A DNA stretch of 64,000 nucleotides from Aphelocoma coerulescens (lineage: Eukaryota; Chordata; Aves; Passeriformes; Corvidae), in contig NC_091014.1 in assembly GCF_041296385.1 (NCBI RefSeq), forward strand, positions 16,343,578 through 16,407,577. Direction: 5' to 3'. The stretch's first letter is position 1; the number at the start of each line of letters is the position of its first letter. Positions 37,551-60,199 of this stretch are shown here, one piece after another. The notes beneath the pieces were generated by a model. That model saw only the letters and a program-made list of their open reading frames with translations, made no database searches and was not told the origin of the DNA. The position numbers were made by a program, and so were the translations under genes.

Positions 37551-37764
37551 GTGGCCGTGTGCCCGGAGGCCTTTCCTCGTTTCCCGGCCGTAGAGGGGCT
37601 CTTGCGGTCCGGTAAGGGAGGGACCTGTGCGAACTCGCCTGAGGTGGGGCGGTCGGCGGGATGGTGAACTGTGTGGCATCCCATAAACTACTTTTTCGGT
37701 GATGTCCGGCGACAGGATGAGTAGTAATACTAAATTAAACTAAAACACAATAAGTTTCATTTCA

Positions 37765-37968
37765 GCGTGAGGGTGGCATCGAGGGTGGCAGAGCACTGGA
37801 ACAGGCTGCCTAGGGAGGTCATGAGGTCTCCCTCTCTGGAGATATTCCTAATCCACCTGGATGCGTTCCTGTGTCACCTGCTCCAGGTGACCCTGCCTTG
37901 GGTAAGGGATTGGACTGGATGACCTCCAGAGATCCCGTCCAACCTTAACTATTCTGTAATTCTGTGTG
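37765..37968 (+). mobile_element. CR1 LINE 3' end, plus orientation, in GTSE1 first intron
   Basis: Sense CR1 text: 'ggaacaggctgcctagggag', 'ctggatgacctccagagatc', 'ccgtccaaccttaactattc', ending in ATTCTGTAATTCTGTG tail repeats. It lies between the probable noncoding exon donor at 37612 and the first coding exon. Confidence 0.93.
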
Positions 37969-38116
37969 GCAGTCCCTAAGTATGAGAGTCTTCAGAGGGA
38001 ACATTTACCCCCTCACTAATTCAGGAGTATCGTCAAAGTCCGTGAGCCTGTTGTTGTTCGGTTTTGGGGTTTTTTTTAAACCTCCTGCATGTCTACTTCT
38101 ATATTTTCCAGGTACT

Positions 38117-41100
38117 ATGGAGGAAAAAAAAGAAATGTCAGCACATAGCCTGAGTCATGTGACTGAAGCAAAACTGGATATTTGCATGAGCAATGGTAGG
38201 TGGAGAATATGGTGAGTTATTTTCTATGTGGTATATCCCCTGTTATAGGTTAGGACAGCTCACATCAGTAGACAACCTCTGTCTGCTTTATCTCATGTTC
38301 TATGTACTCATTTCCTTCGATGGGCTGCTGTTGCCAGTCTCAGAAGCCTCCTGAAGAGCTTGTGGAACATGGTGTTAAAGCTTGTGTAATAGTGACTGAT
38401 GTAATCAACCTCCTTTCTATATATCTAATCTGAGCTCCTCCCTTTTCCTTATCCATCAACTGCTGATTTATTTAGTGTATATATTAACTAATAAGAAAAG
38501 GAGCCTTTCTCACTGGTTCCTGTTACTGTTCTGTGGTAGCCTGAACAAGAAAAGAACTGATGAATGGGACAAATGCATTGTCACATAGCTCTAGATTACA
38601 TGTTCTCACTCAATTTAATTGGAGGCTGCTGATGAGCTGTGTTCCATGTTCCTGTTACAGCTGCTTAGAAATCACCATTGAGCTGTTTCACAATATTTGG
38701 GCATCTCACAATTATGATCATATTCACAATTGTAACTTAAAATTCTTGGACCTAAAGCATGTTTTTCTAAGTTTAATTTTTTAAACTTGGTAGCTAAAGC
38801 TTTTTTTGCCAGCTGGCATCACTCACATCAATTGTCAAAGCATAATGCAATCATTTTCATTGCAAATCCATACTGTGATAAAATCCTTGTTATAGTTTCA
38901 GACTTTCCTCTTCTGACTGATGAAAAGTTTGATTTTGACCTTTCACTCTCTTCAACAAGGTAAGTAATGTAAGTACTGTACACCCTTCAGAATCGACACG
39001 CGTAAGGTGCTGGGCTAAACTATTTTTCTTTGTAGTGGAAATGAAGATGAAGTTTTTGTTGGACCTATGGGACACAAAGAAAGATGTATTGCTGCCAGTA
39101 TTGAAGCAAAAAAGTGTGTGTCTGCTTCTGATGATAAACTCATGTGGAGCCCACTTCAAGGAGAGAAATTTGTGGAAATTTTCAAAGAAGCTCATTTGTT
39201 GGCACTGCAGATAGAGACTGGAAGCAAGAACAAGGAGAGTAAAATAAGCCAATCAGAAGAACAGGAAAACAAGATTGTAGAAACATTTGTGGAGGACTCA
39301 AAGTCAAAGCTGAAGATACTGAGAAACAAAAATATAGACATAAGTCCCAGGGCTGTTAAACGGGAGACATACTGTGTGCAGGATAGCCTGGCATGTCAGC
39401 TGCCACCTTGTTTTCAGAAGGTATCGCATAAACTTGTGTCAAACGGCGAAGTAGATGCTCTTCCTGCTCCTCCTAACAACAGCCCTGTTAAAATTTGTGT
39501 GTCTCCTACAAAAAATGCCAGTTTGCCCCTGACAGAGGAACAGAAAACTCAGGAAACAAACACAAAGGCAGTTGGCAAACTGCCAATGGCAAAACCTTCA
39601 TCTACTTCTGGAAAAAGCAATTTGTTGACAATTGACAAGGTAAAGTCAGGTTCTGGGCAACATTGTCTTCAAGTAAGGTCTCTGTTTTAGGAATGTTTAA
39701 CCTGTCTACAGTCTTTTATTTTTAAAAGTGAACTTTAATCTTCTGATACTCTAGAAAACATATATAGAAAAAAAAAGGCAGGTACTATGGTGTAGTAACC
39801 AATCACTTTATCTGTTATGACAATGTAGATACATTTCTGTTGTATTCTGGTTTTGTGAATACTATAATTCTTGGCTTCTCTTCTAACTGGTTTCTAACAC
39901 TGCTGTGTTGCTGGCAAAATTACTACACTGTTACACTTCATGTGTAATTTTACACTTAATGTGTAAAAGTGGCTTTTTTTACTGTTAATCTTTGTCAATG
40001 GAAATGTATTCTGGGATAGCAAGGAAACAGTGGTGTTAGTGACCTTGTGAGCACAAATCCCAGTCTTTAGACAGAATATCTTCTGGATTTTATTGATCTA
40101 CACTTTATGGCTTTGGCTCCAGTATGTATTGCAGATTTTACTGAAGGTGTGGTAGGGGCTTCTTAAGAACCATCACCTATAGAAATTACAGGACTCTGAT
40201 TTTCCTTTGTGGTATAAATTTCTTCTTGATTTTGTGTGCTATCAGGAAAGACATGATCTTAAACACTTTAACTAGACAAATTATACCCCACTGTCTGAAC
40301 AGACAGTTTGCATGATCCATTCTACTACTGTAATGTCTCACCTTTTGGAAGGCAGAGTAAAGTAGAAGAATAATAAGTGGAGAGTCCAATGTAGTTGTAA
40401 GGTACAGTTACTGTATGGAACAGTATGTGGGTGAATGTGATTATAGGATTTGTACTGATGAATTGTTGCAGAACTGCCCTTAAGTTGCTGTCCAGTATCT
40501 GCGTTCAGGCATGTTCTAGTACTTGGCAAACACAGTCACTAGACTTACTTCAGACTGTATTTGTCTAAAGACTTCACTGGGTTTGGAGGCTTCGTTGACT
40601 TTTGTCTCTGTTTCTGAACAGAATCAATGTGTGTAAAAAGCTTTATAGTGGTTTCTAGAAGCACTAGTACCTTTTAAAATGTTGCATTGAAATTTGCAGC
40701 TCAAACGAGGAAAAAATACTAGTATTTCTACAAAAAGAGACTTGAACAGCATGGGATCATCTGAAGATGTACTTTCTGATAAATCTAGTATTGCTTTAGA
40801 TGCCTCTGAGTCTTCATTCAGTGGCAGTTCCTCAGTGCAAGACACAAAAGTCCTTCCTGCACCAAGTAAGGTAATGGCAAGCCTCCTTAATATGAAAATA
40901 AGTTCTGTAGTATTTCTGATGAAAAGAAATTAATATAGTTTACTTTCTAATTTAATTTAAAGCTGTTGTGTAAAATGATTTTAAGGAAAAGTAATCTATG
41001 TTTTATATTTGCCATTCTTGAATGTTTGTTCTAAGTCTGTAATGCAAAGAATGTACTTAAGAGCAACTATAAATATGCTGGATTAACAAGCATGCCTTTG

Positions 41101-44100
41101 TTTTTAAAGCACTAGCTGCAGGTAAGTGATGAGCAGTTTCCTGTAAGAAAGTTTTTGATGTGTGTAATTAACTATACCATATGAAAAGGTTGCTGTAACT
41201 TGCATGAGGGTAGTATACCTACAGCTGTCAGTTGCTTTGAAGCTTTAAATGCCTGTTTTAATGCTGTGTGCCACCTCACCGAATCACAGAATTGTTGAGG
41301 TTGGAAGGGACCTCTTGAGGTCATCTGCTTCAATGCCCTGCTCAAGCAGGACCACATGGAGTCATTTGCCCAGGCTCATGGCCCGACAGCTTTTGAATAT
41401 CTCCAAGGATGAGGTCTTGGCAACCTCATAGGGCAGCCTGTGCCAGTGATTGGTGACCCTTGAAGTAAAAAAAGTGTTACCTGATGTTCAGAAGTAGAAC
41501 CTCCTGTGTTTTACTCTGCCCATTGCCTCTAGTCCTGTCACTGGGCACCACTGGCTACTGTCCTTTCAGGTATTTCTGTATATTGATGAGATCCGCCTTG
41601 AGCCTTGTATTTTCCAGGCTGAGAAGTCCTTTCAGCCTTTCCTCAGATGGGAGATGCTCCAGTCCCTTAATCATTCTAGGGGCCCTTTGTTGGACTCTTT
41701 GCAGTAGCTCCAAATCACTCTCGTACTGGGGAGCCTGGAACTGTAGGGAGATCTTCAGGTGTGGGCTCTCAGTGCTGAGCAGAGAGCAGGATCAGCTCCC
41801 TTCACTAGCTGGTGACGCTCCTCCTCGTGCAGGATACTATCAGCATTCTTTGCTGCAGGGTTGCATTGCTGGCTCATGTTCAGCTCGTCCACCAGCACTC
41901 CCAAGGGCCTTGCTTGCCAAGCTGCTTTCCAGCTGCTTGGTGCCCAGCATATACTGGTGCCTGGGCTGACTCTTTTTATTCTTTAATTCCTTTAAGTCCA
42001 TACTCAGGTTTGTGTCAGGAATAAAAATAATTGTTTGCCTCCTAGGTCTGGTGTTCCAGTTCTGTATAATAATCCAGATACAGTGATCTCTCTCTAAGAA
42101 AATTCACTTTTTAAAATGTAATCTGAGTTAAGGAGCTCCTCTAAAATTCACAAGTAAAAAGTTATAATACCAAGACAAATAATGGCAAAATCATGTGTTA
42201 AATAGGGCATTTTTTTGCTTTTGATTCAGCCTGGCTTAAGGAAGATGACATATCTGAAACGTCCTGGTGTTGCCAGTGGTCTCACAAGAAAGACTACATC
42301 ATCATCATCTTCATCATCAGTTTCCAGCATGAACTCATCAAGTCTTAATTCAAGTTTACCCATTTCTCCTATAGGCAAAAAAGGTAACACTCTTACTACA
42401 GGTTTGTGCTACAAATCAGTTTGGAAATAGCTAAGCATGTTCTGGACTTTGGATTTGGAAATGTTTTAATGGTGTCCAGTACATTCAAGCACTAAGAAAT
42501 GTTTTGTATGGGGAATAAAATTTTCTAGGCTAGCCCAGTAAATCCCTGTGGACTAAAGATAAATGTTAGACATACATCATTTGTAGAAACTAGATTGATA
42601 CAAGCCCGATGCCTACATGTGAGCAGCTGACACAGCTAGAAAGGAAGCAATGCCCCAGGAATTCTGTTCCCTTCTCTATTATAGCCAAGAACGTGAACTT
42701 CTGAATGCTCTAAGCTTGTCTGACTGGAATGAAAAGAAAAAAAGAAAAAAAAAAAACTGCCAAAACAACTGAAATTTGGAAGGAAAGTGGAAGGCTTTAT
42801 TCCACATTTCTGTAAGCCTAAATAAAGGATGAGCTTTACTCAAGCAGATGGGAAAAACACCTTTAGGGAGACAACACAGCCAAGAGGCTTGTACTGTATT
42901 GAGGCCATCAATTTGACCATTTCAGTAAGTCTCAAAGGATCAGGAAAATAGTCTTCTAAAAGCACTGACAGATGTAAGGACTACAGTTCTTGTACATCTA
43001 TAAAAATACCAAGTTACAGCAAATTTTTACTTTGCACCTTGTTTCTGGGAGATTAATAACATATTATTAAAAGCTTAGTAAGAACTATTTTATGCAATAG
43101 AATTATCTAATCAAGATTTATCCTCTTATTGAAAGTAACCTACAGACTAAAAGTAAGAACTTTACAGAAATCTGGGAAAAATGCTTGTGGGGTTGTTTAG
43201 TCTGTGGTGTTAATCAGTGTAACTCAAACTGTTAGCTCCTTCAAAGGCTGCTTAAGGGAACAGGGCCAGCTATGCTGGGAGAAAATGCTGGAAGTAATTT
43301 GAATCTGCAAGCTGTTTTGGCATTCCTTGAAGAATATTCTTTACCTGATTGCAGTAATTTGGAAATTTGTTGAGAAGACCGTAAAATAATATTGCTGAAG
43401 AATTTGGGGAGTAAGTTGTCAGTAGTTGTATATATTCTCCTTAAACTTGAATTATTTGAACCTAAATTTAAATGCCGTAAATTGCTATTTTTCTTTCCTG
43501 TGTTAGTATATTATTCTGCTTAGTCAAAAACTTCAGAAGTACAATTTTCTATTTCAGGAAAATCAAGCATCTCATCAAAAGCTAGTGTGAGTGGCTCTAA
43601 GCTTTCATCTAGTACAAACAGGCTGGCCCTTGTCAGACCTACCACGGTGTCATCTCTGCAGGCTGCCAATACTGAGAAATCCAGGAAGCAAGTGAGATCA
43701 GCTAGTACTCCCAAAATATCTAGTGCTGTAAGCCTGGCTAAATCTTCAGCTTCTGCAACATCGTCTGAGGCTGCAGGCAGTGGAATTCAGAGACCAAGCT
43801 CTGTTCCCAGTCTGCAGCAGCTATGTCAGCAGAATAAAGATGGTTCACCAAAAGGAAGCCTGTGTGCAAAGCCCAAGGCTAGAGTTTTGTCTGTTTCCAC
43901 AGGTCAAGCTAAGGCTCCTGTGAAAACTCAAGGTAAGCACATACTTTGTATGACCTGTCTGCTACTTTGGTTACTAAAAGCAAATGTTACCTTGAAGGTT
44001 TGTTATTTGTTTCATTACACTTCTGTCCACCTTTGGGAAGAAATTAGTATTTACCTGAAAGATAACTGCTATAAAAGAAAAAAATATTAATGTAATAGCA

Positions 44101-47100
44101 ATTAACAAAACTTTTCTCTTTAGATGCAACACCAAACAAATCGGCACCAAAAGCAACACCATCTTTTGGATTAACATTTTGTGGCACACCTGGAAGGTAG
44201 GGCTTCACTGAAAATTGAATACCCTGAGGCATCCTTCTCAGCCTGTGACATGGTTGGGTGTTGCAACAGTCTTAAAAGTTCTAACTTAATTGTATAGTCC
44301 CTTGAGACATGCCAAGTTAGATGTGTTAATGCCTACTGGAACTGACTTAAAACAAATCAAAACCCAAAACTAAACCAAATAACCCTTCCCACTTTATTCA
44401 GAAGAGGTTTCTTTGCAGTGCTAAATAGACTAAAATAATTCATAAAAGAATTCTTACCAAGTAAAGCCCCTGCTATGCTGTGATTATCAACTTTAAGGTG
44501 AATACTGTTCCCTTGCTGACCAATGGGAAATGGATTTCTGTCGTTTGGTAGAATGGTGTTATTCAAACAATTTCTAGAAGGTTTTGGCTAAGGCATGTTC
44601 CTCTTCTAGTGCCATGGCAGTCAGCACTCCTATGAAAGGCCAGAGCTTTTGTTTTCCTGAGAGGTCTGCCACCATGACTCCAGCCAGTGTGAAACGGTCT
44701 GGCCTACCTACACCCATCCGTCGGATCTCAGGGTTCCCAGCAGTGACTCCTAAAACTGTACCAAGAATGGCAATTTCTCCACATGCTGCATCTCTCCAGC
44801 AAAGCTTCAGCTTTTCTACCAAAAAGACTTTTACAGCTGGGTAAGACAGAAATCTGCATATATGAAATGAGTATTGTAGGCAAACTGCCTCTGAATGAAT
44901 TCTAGTGATGACTCTTGGGTTTCAAGGACCTCTGCTAAATGTTAGAATAAAGCATTTGAGCATAGGAAAGCTGTATAGCCTAATAAAAATTTATAACTTG
45001 CGACTGGTAAAATGCTATAAGCCGTACTGAGGTGAGTCAGTATCTAACATGAAAGAATTACAGCTTTAATAGGAAATTATTTATATTTCTTGAGCTAGGG
45101 AACAATTTAAGAGTTGTATCTGATGCTCTGGTGTTATTTTGCTATTGCCTTCTGATGAAGGGAAATAGCTGATTAAAATGCATATTACTTCTAACTTTTG
45201 TTTTATATTATTGCCAATGGTCTGTAAAATTACACTTTTTAAAGCGTCAGTCAAAAAGCCAAGGATTTAGTTGACCTAAACTTTATTTTCTGAGCAGCTT
45301 TACTTATGCTTTTACTAATTCTGTTTGTTTTCTATGAAAGTAGTGTTCTCTTCTTCATATTATCAGCCCAGCATCTTCTGACAAGAGCCATATGTATGCA
45401 GGCTTGTTTTGTGGCTGGTGGAGAGGAGCAGTATTAAAGTAGGAATGATTCATGGCTAGAAAACTGTGTCATGCTACTGAGGCCAAATGTCTCATAGTCT
45501 TTTCTTTCAAGGAAACAATTATTCTGTTTACAGTGACTTTATCATACTAATCAGATTGCAGCCTCTGGTCCTCCAGCCAGTGTCAGTGCTTCCTTTCAGC
45601 AGGGACTGAAGTGGATTGCTCAGTGATATACAAGATCAATGCCTTTTTGCTAGTTCTTCCAAGTTTAAAAAAAACCCAACCTTGTGTGAATTTTAGGCTG
45701 GATGGAAATGTCAAATAAGATTAAATTCTTCTTAATCCTTTCCTTTTTTTTTTTTTTTTTTTTTGCATGGGTAGGCTATACTTCTATTGCAAAATGAAAT
45801 ATTTTGGATTTTGCAGGTAACTAGCATTTATTTGAATAAAAATATTGGAAGCCTTTTGGCCATTAACACTTGGGGTAAAAAAGGGGAAAATGAGGTTAGA
45901 AATTACCTTGTCTGTCTTTAGTAGTTAATGCTGATTAAAGAACTCAATTATTGCTGATGTTCTTTTCCCTAGTTCTAAACAGAAACAAGACAGTAAGACA
46001 CAGACATCTTCAGAAGATGATACATCTCCTCCACCTGTACTACCTCTTGCACTTAACTTCTCACCAGAGAAAACTGCTACAGAAGGAGTAGAAAATGCAT
46101 TAAAAGAGACAGAAGTACAAAATGAGCTGGCTGAAGAGAAACAACGTGAGGTAAGAAATGACAATACATTTTCCTACAAAACTACTAAGTAAACTGCTTG
46201 AAACCAAATTATTTCAAGGTAAGGGATAAGTAGGAAAACCACTTCAGTATACATGAAGTTAAAATGCGTTGGAATCATGAAATAATAGAATATTCTGAGT
46301 TGGAAGGGAGCCATCAGAATCAAGTCCAACTCCTGGCCCTGCTCAGGACACTCAGGAATCACACTAAATGCTTCTTGAATTCTGTCAGGCTGGTGCTGTG
46401 ACCACTTCCCTGGGGAGCCTGTTCCAGTGCCCAAACACCCTCTGGGTGAAAAATACTTTCCTTCTATCCAACCTAAACCTCCCCTGACTCAACTTCATGA
46501 TGTTTCCTCGAGTTCTGTGACGGATCACGAGAACGAAGAGATTGATACCTGCCCCTGTGTTTCCCCTCGTGAGGATGTTCAAGACCACAATAAGGTCTCT
46601 CCTCATCTCTTCTCCAGGCTGAACAGACCAAGTGTCCTCAGCTGCTCCTCATAAGGCTTCCCCTTCAGACCCATCACTATCTTTGTTGCCTTCCTCTGGG
46701 GTGCTCTCTAATAGCTCAATGTCTTTTTTTATATTGTGGTGCCCAACTAGCTGTAACCATGTGCACCCTCTAGTGCCTATATTTAGCATTGAACATAATT
46801 TGTTCAGTATTTCCACTAAGTGTGTTCCCTTTTCAAATGCACTGTCAAGTACTTGCAGATTTTATAGTAAATTTCCACTTTTGGAAGAGTACTGTGAAAT
46901 CCTGTTGGATTCAATTAAAAAAGTAGTGTTGCAGGGCAGTTCATTTTGCAGCCATAAAGCTCCTTCAGGGATTAAAAAATCCAAACCCGAAACACTGCTG
47001 TAGCTAGTTTGTCACCTAACAGGAGTGCTAATCTGCAGTGAGGGATTCCACATAGCACTAAACTTAAGTGTCAAGTAATTAGTTCAGTGAACACTTTCCC

Positions 47101-48951
47101 TCTCCCAGGAATGTCGTGGCTTCATGTTGAAAGCTGGTACTCCACAGGCATTAAAAAGAAAGGACTGAAGTTGTAGTTCTGAAATATTAACCTGACAAAG
47201 TGGCTATTGATTTACAAATACTCAGGTGTAGAATAATGTGTAGATTAATTACTTGATGTTACTGCATCAGTATGTTCCTTGTTAGCTTACTCAGTGGCAT
47301 AAAGCGTGTTTCAGAATTGCTTAGTATATGTGTGGGGTAGTTAAACTGGACCAAAGGATAACTAGAGTGTGAAGCTGCAGAGAATAGTTTCTATGGCTAA
47401 ATAACATTGCACAATAATTTTAGTTAAATCATTTAACTATTAAGAGGGTTATTAATCTTCTGTTTTACATTTAACTCTACTTTTAAGTGAAAAACTGTTT
47501 TATGCCATGGGGTCTCTTTTGCTTTGTCTTACTGCATTTTCCCTGTGATGCTAGCCACTGGCAGAGCAGGAGCTGAGGTTTTTACACTGTGTGCAATGAA
47601 TCCTGCATGAAAAACACCCAAGCTATAAATTAAGCCTGTTCTGTGATTGTTACAGCTGTATAAGCTAAATTGACTGCCTCAATATATATGAAGGAAGCTT
47701 GGTGAACAGAGGAGAAAACCTGAATTATTTTTTTTAAAGGCCTTGCTGCTAGATACTGGAGTAGACAAATCTCTCCCACACCCTTCTGAATGTGAAAGTA
47801 GACCTTTGATTGACCTTTCCAATACTCCCGAAGTGAGTAAGATTACTTCTCCAAAGCCTGTATTATCTGGGCAGATAAAGGTAAGTTTTATTCAAATAAT
47901 CTGGTGCAAGTATGTTAGCAGAAAAATGTCAGCTGGCTACATACCCTTGTCTCCAGAGCAGTTCCACAATACTGTAGGAATATTTAATATTAGCTCAATA
48001 TGATATACATAATGAGGTGCTCTTAAGAGAATGTCATGTTTAAAATCAAACAGTGTGTTCTGAACTAGAGCTCAGTAAGCAATCTGCAAATAAGAAAAGG
48101 AGGAGGATGGAGAAAGAACTTACTACTTAAAGCAGTTGTTACAGAATGAAACTGTTCTGAAGCAGGAAGTGAATGTTGTCTTCAGGAGCATTGGCATGCT
48201 TACTCTTGTTTCCCCTTTTTTGCACGTTTTCAGTTCTTGGCAGCAACTCATTTTAATCAAAAAAGAAAGGTGGCCTCTCCTGTTTAGCTCCTTTCGTAAT
48301 CCTCTCCTTAGCTGGAAGATGTGTGCTGTTGGAATCTGCTCTAAATTTTACAAGCATTTCTAGGCAAGTGCTTTTCATGCATTAGTGGCTTGAAGGTAGA
48401 TACCTTTATATATTGTCAGGTGAATGCTGGTAACTATGAAGATACAGCCTTTGACAATAGATGTAGTTGGGCTCAATTGAGTATCAGGCCCTTCAAATTT
48501 TGTCAGAAGAGGAGGATTGCGAACTCTGACTTTTGGGGACATGTTTAGAGGAGTTCAGAAGTGCTGTGTCCTGCCTGGATGGCACTGTAATTAGAATATG
48601 CATAGTAGTGAAACTCAGAAAAGCCTTTAGGCTTTTAAGGTAAGTATGGGCAATAACCACCTTGTGAGAAGCTTGTGCTTGTCTAAGAATGAGCATATTC
48701 TTAAAAACCAGAACACAAACTCTTGAGTGTGGCACTTGTATTTGTCTTCTAGATACTAATAGGAACTCTAAACAAAACAAGTACTTGAGAATAACACAGA
48801 TTATAGCTGCTAGTAGCTATGCACAACAGTTGACTACACTAGCTAAATTTTATTGTTTTTCTTTCAGCTAATTGATTTGAGTTCTCCTCTTATCACTCTG
48901 AGCCCTGATGTAAACAAAGAAAATCTGGATTCTCCTCTACTCAAGTTCTGA
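38117..48951 (+). CDS. GTSE1: GTSE1, G2 and S phase-expressed protein 1
   Basis: Known role: a largely disordered, cell-cycle-regulated protein that binds microtubules and clathrin at the spindle, restrains MCAK and dampens p53. Coding exons are 38117-38195, 38902-38959, 39036-39639, 40700-40870, 42230-42383, 43558-43932, 44124-44196, 44610-44840, 45973-46150, 47740-47880 and 48868-48951. Phases agree throughout and the product is 715 aa (human about 720-739). Landmarks are the N-terminal family signature [12 protein letters not shown], then [18 protein letters not shown] and [18 protein letters not shown]. Next come a Ser-rich basic middle with a seven-Ser run (328-334), [12 protein letters not shown] and TPKTVPRM, and LALNFSPE. 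The C-terminus has LIDL motifs at 664-667 and 689-692, a KEN sequence at 705-707 and the ending DSPLLKF. The start is the first ATG of the first coding exon; the N-terminus before DEKFDFD is divergent. The second coding intron is only 76 bp. TRMU follows on the same strand. Confidence 0.96.
41279..41965 (-). mobile_element. CR1 LINE fragment, minus orientation, in GTSE1 intron
   Basis: Antisense CR1 hallmarks: 'cacagaattgttgaggttgg', 'aagggacctcttgaggtcat', 'ctgtcactgggcaccactgg', 'attgatgagatccgccttga' and 'cctttcctcagatgggagat', extending into less conserved sequence to about 41965. It is about 690 bp, the longest CR1 piece in the window, and antisense to the host gene. Confidence 0.9.
45744..45764. 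repeat. Poly(T) tract, 21 bp, in GTSE1 intron
   Basis: Uninterrupted run of T about 210 bp before a GTSE1 coding exon. It is a simple repeat and is too far from the acceptor to be its polypyrimidine tract. Confidence 0.85.
46272..46750 (-). mobile_element. CR1 LINE fragment, minus orientation, in GTSE1 intron
   Basis: Antisense CR1 text: 'ctgagttggaagggagccat', 'cctggggagcctgttccagt', 'ctatccaacctaaacctccc', 'tctccaggctgaacagacca' and 'agctgctcctcataaggctt'. It is antisense to GTSE1. Confidence 0.92.
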
Positions 48952-49264
48952 ATTTGAACTGAAATATGAAGAATTCTTGGCCACTGTGATCTTTGAAGTG
49001 TTTTAGGTGTTATTCTTCATTTGTATAATTTTTGGGAGATGGCTGTAGATTGTCTGTTGAACTGCATTAACAAAATAGAATTCTAACAGTCTTGATATAG
49101 TCAGTCTGGTAATGGTTTTGTTCATGGATGTGCTGCAATGCATATATTTAAATGATATTGTTCTAAGGTAAGAAAAGGTATATTCTTTGAATTGGAAACC
49201 TGCCTCCTTACTTCCTACCAATTGTCATTTGATTCCTTTCCTCTGTACAAAAGTTTTAATTTAC

Positions 49265-49270
49265 AATAAA
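49265..49270 (+). terminator. GTSE1 poly(A) signal
   Basis: AATAAA 314 bp past the GTSE1 stop, followed by a GT-rich stretch (tgagttgtgtgctgaatgtg), the usual downstream element. The next gene, TRMU, starts about 570 bp later. Confidence 0.75.
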
Positions 49271-49843
49271 TGAGTTGTGTGCTGAATGTGTACAAAATAG
49301 CAACTTATTGCATGCTTTGGGTAGCCTTTTCTAGTGCTTCACTTACAAATGCTAATTCGTAGGTAAAAGCTAGTGGACTTCAGGGTGGTGTAGCAAGTTT
49401 GGAAATAAACATTTTAGTACTGAATGCCAGTGGAATAAATCAACAGCACCACCTGAATTTCTGTAATGCAAAGGAGAAGACAGCAGCTTGTTCCTGCCCG
49501 ATGGTGTAGTCGTGGCTGTCCCTAGCTGGGCTAAACTTTGGCTTATTCAGGGATAACGGCCATGAAACAATCAAAGGGCGATGTTTTGTTCACAGTTTTC
49601 CTTTGTCTAACTCACTATGGTGGGCCCTGTGGCTCAGGGGCAGGGGTCGTGTCTAGCGTGTGCGAGGGTTTTGGCCTGATGAGGGCCAGAGGCCGCCTCT
49701 CCCCTTCCCAGGGCACTCTCCCGGAGCGCTGCCCTCCGGCCGCGCGGGTGCCCCGCCCCGGCCCGCCCCGCCCCGGTGCGCAGGCGCGTGCCCGCCCTGC
49801 CGCTGTGGGGAGCGCGGGGCGGGCGGAAGCGGCGGCGGGGGCG

Positions 49844-60107
<10,264 letters not shown>

Positions 60108-60157
60108 CACTTGGGGTTGTTTATTGAAGGACTTTGGAGAATTTGCTGCCTGAGAAT

Positions 60158-60175
60158 AATAAAAACTATAATAAA
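60158..60175 (+). terminator. TRMU poly(A) signals (two)
   Basis: AATAAA at 60158-60163 and again at 60170-60175, about 50-68 bp after the TRMU stop, followed by a T/GT-rich stretch. A further AATAAA near 60390 could give a longer 3' UTR. Confidence 0.8.
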
Positions 60176-60199
60176 TGTGATTTTTGTTGATCAGTATGT

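Larger units (their letters stand above)
36780..37680 (+). promoter_or_regulatory. CpG island and promoter region of GTSE1
   Basis: About 900 bp of GC-rich, CpG-dense DNA stands out sharply from AT-rich flanks and ends about 440 bp before the first GTSE1 coding exon. It contains a compact motif cluster (37078-37158), a 37-bp minisatellite (37215-37550) and a plausible donor of a noncoding first exon at 37612 (CCG|GTAAGG). The island is the only promoter-like segment near the gene. Confidence 0.75.

Noticed and set aside
36855..37684. Minus-strand open frames of 177-274 codons, rich in Pro, Arg, His and Ala
   Set aside because: They run through the stop-poor 37-bp minisatellite and CpG island antisense to GTSE1. 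Repeat-derived composition and no family resemblance.
40866..40872. Stronger-looking GTSE1 donor at 40866 (GTAAGG)
   Set aside because: It would end the exon out of phase with the next coding exon; GT at 40871 keeps frame and the conserved PSK-PGLRK junction.
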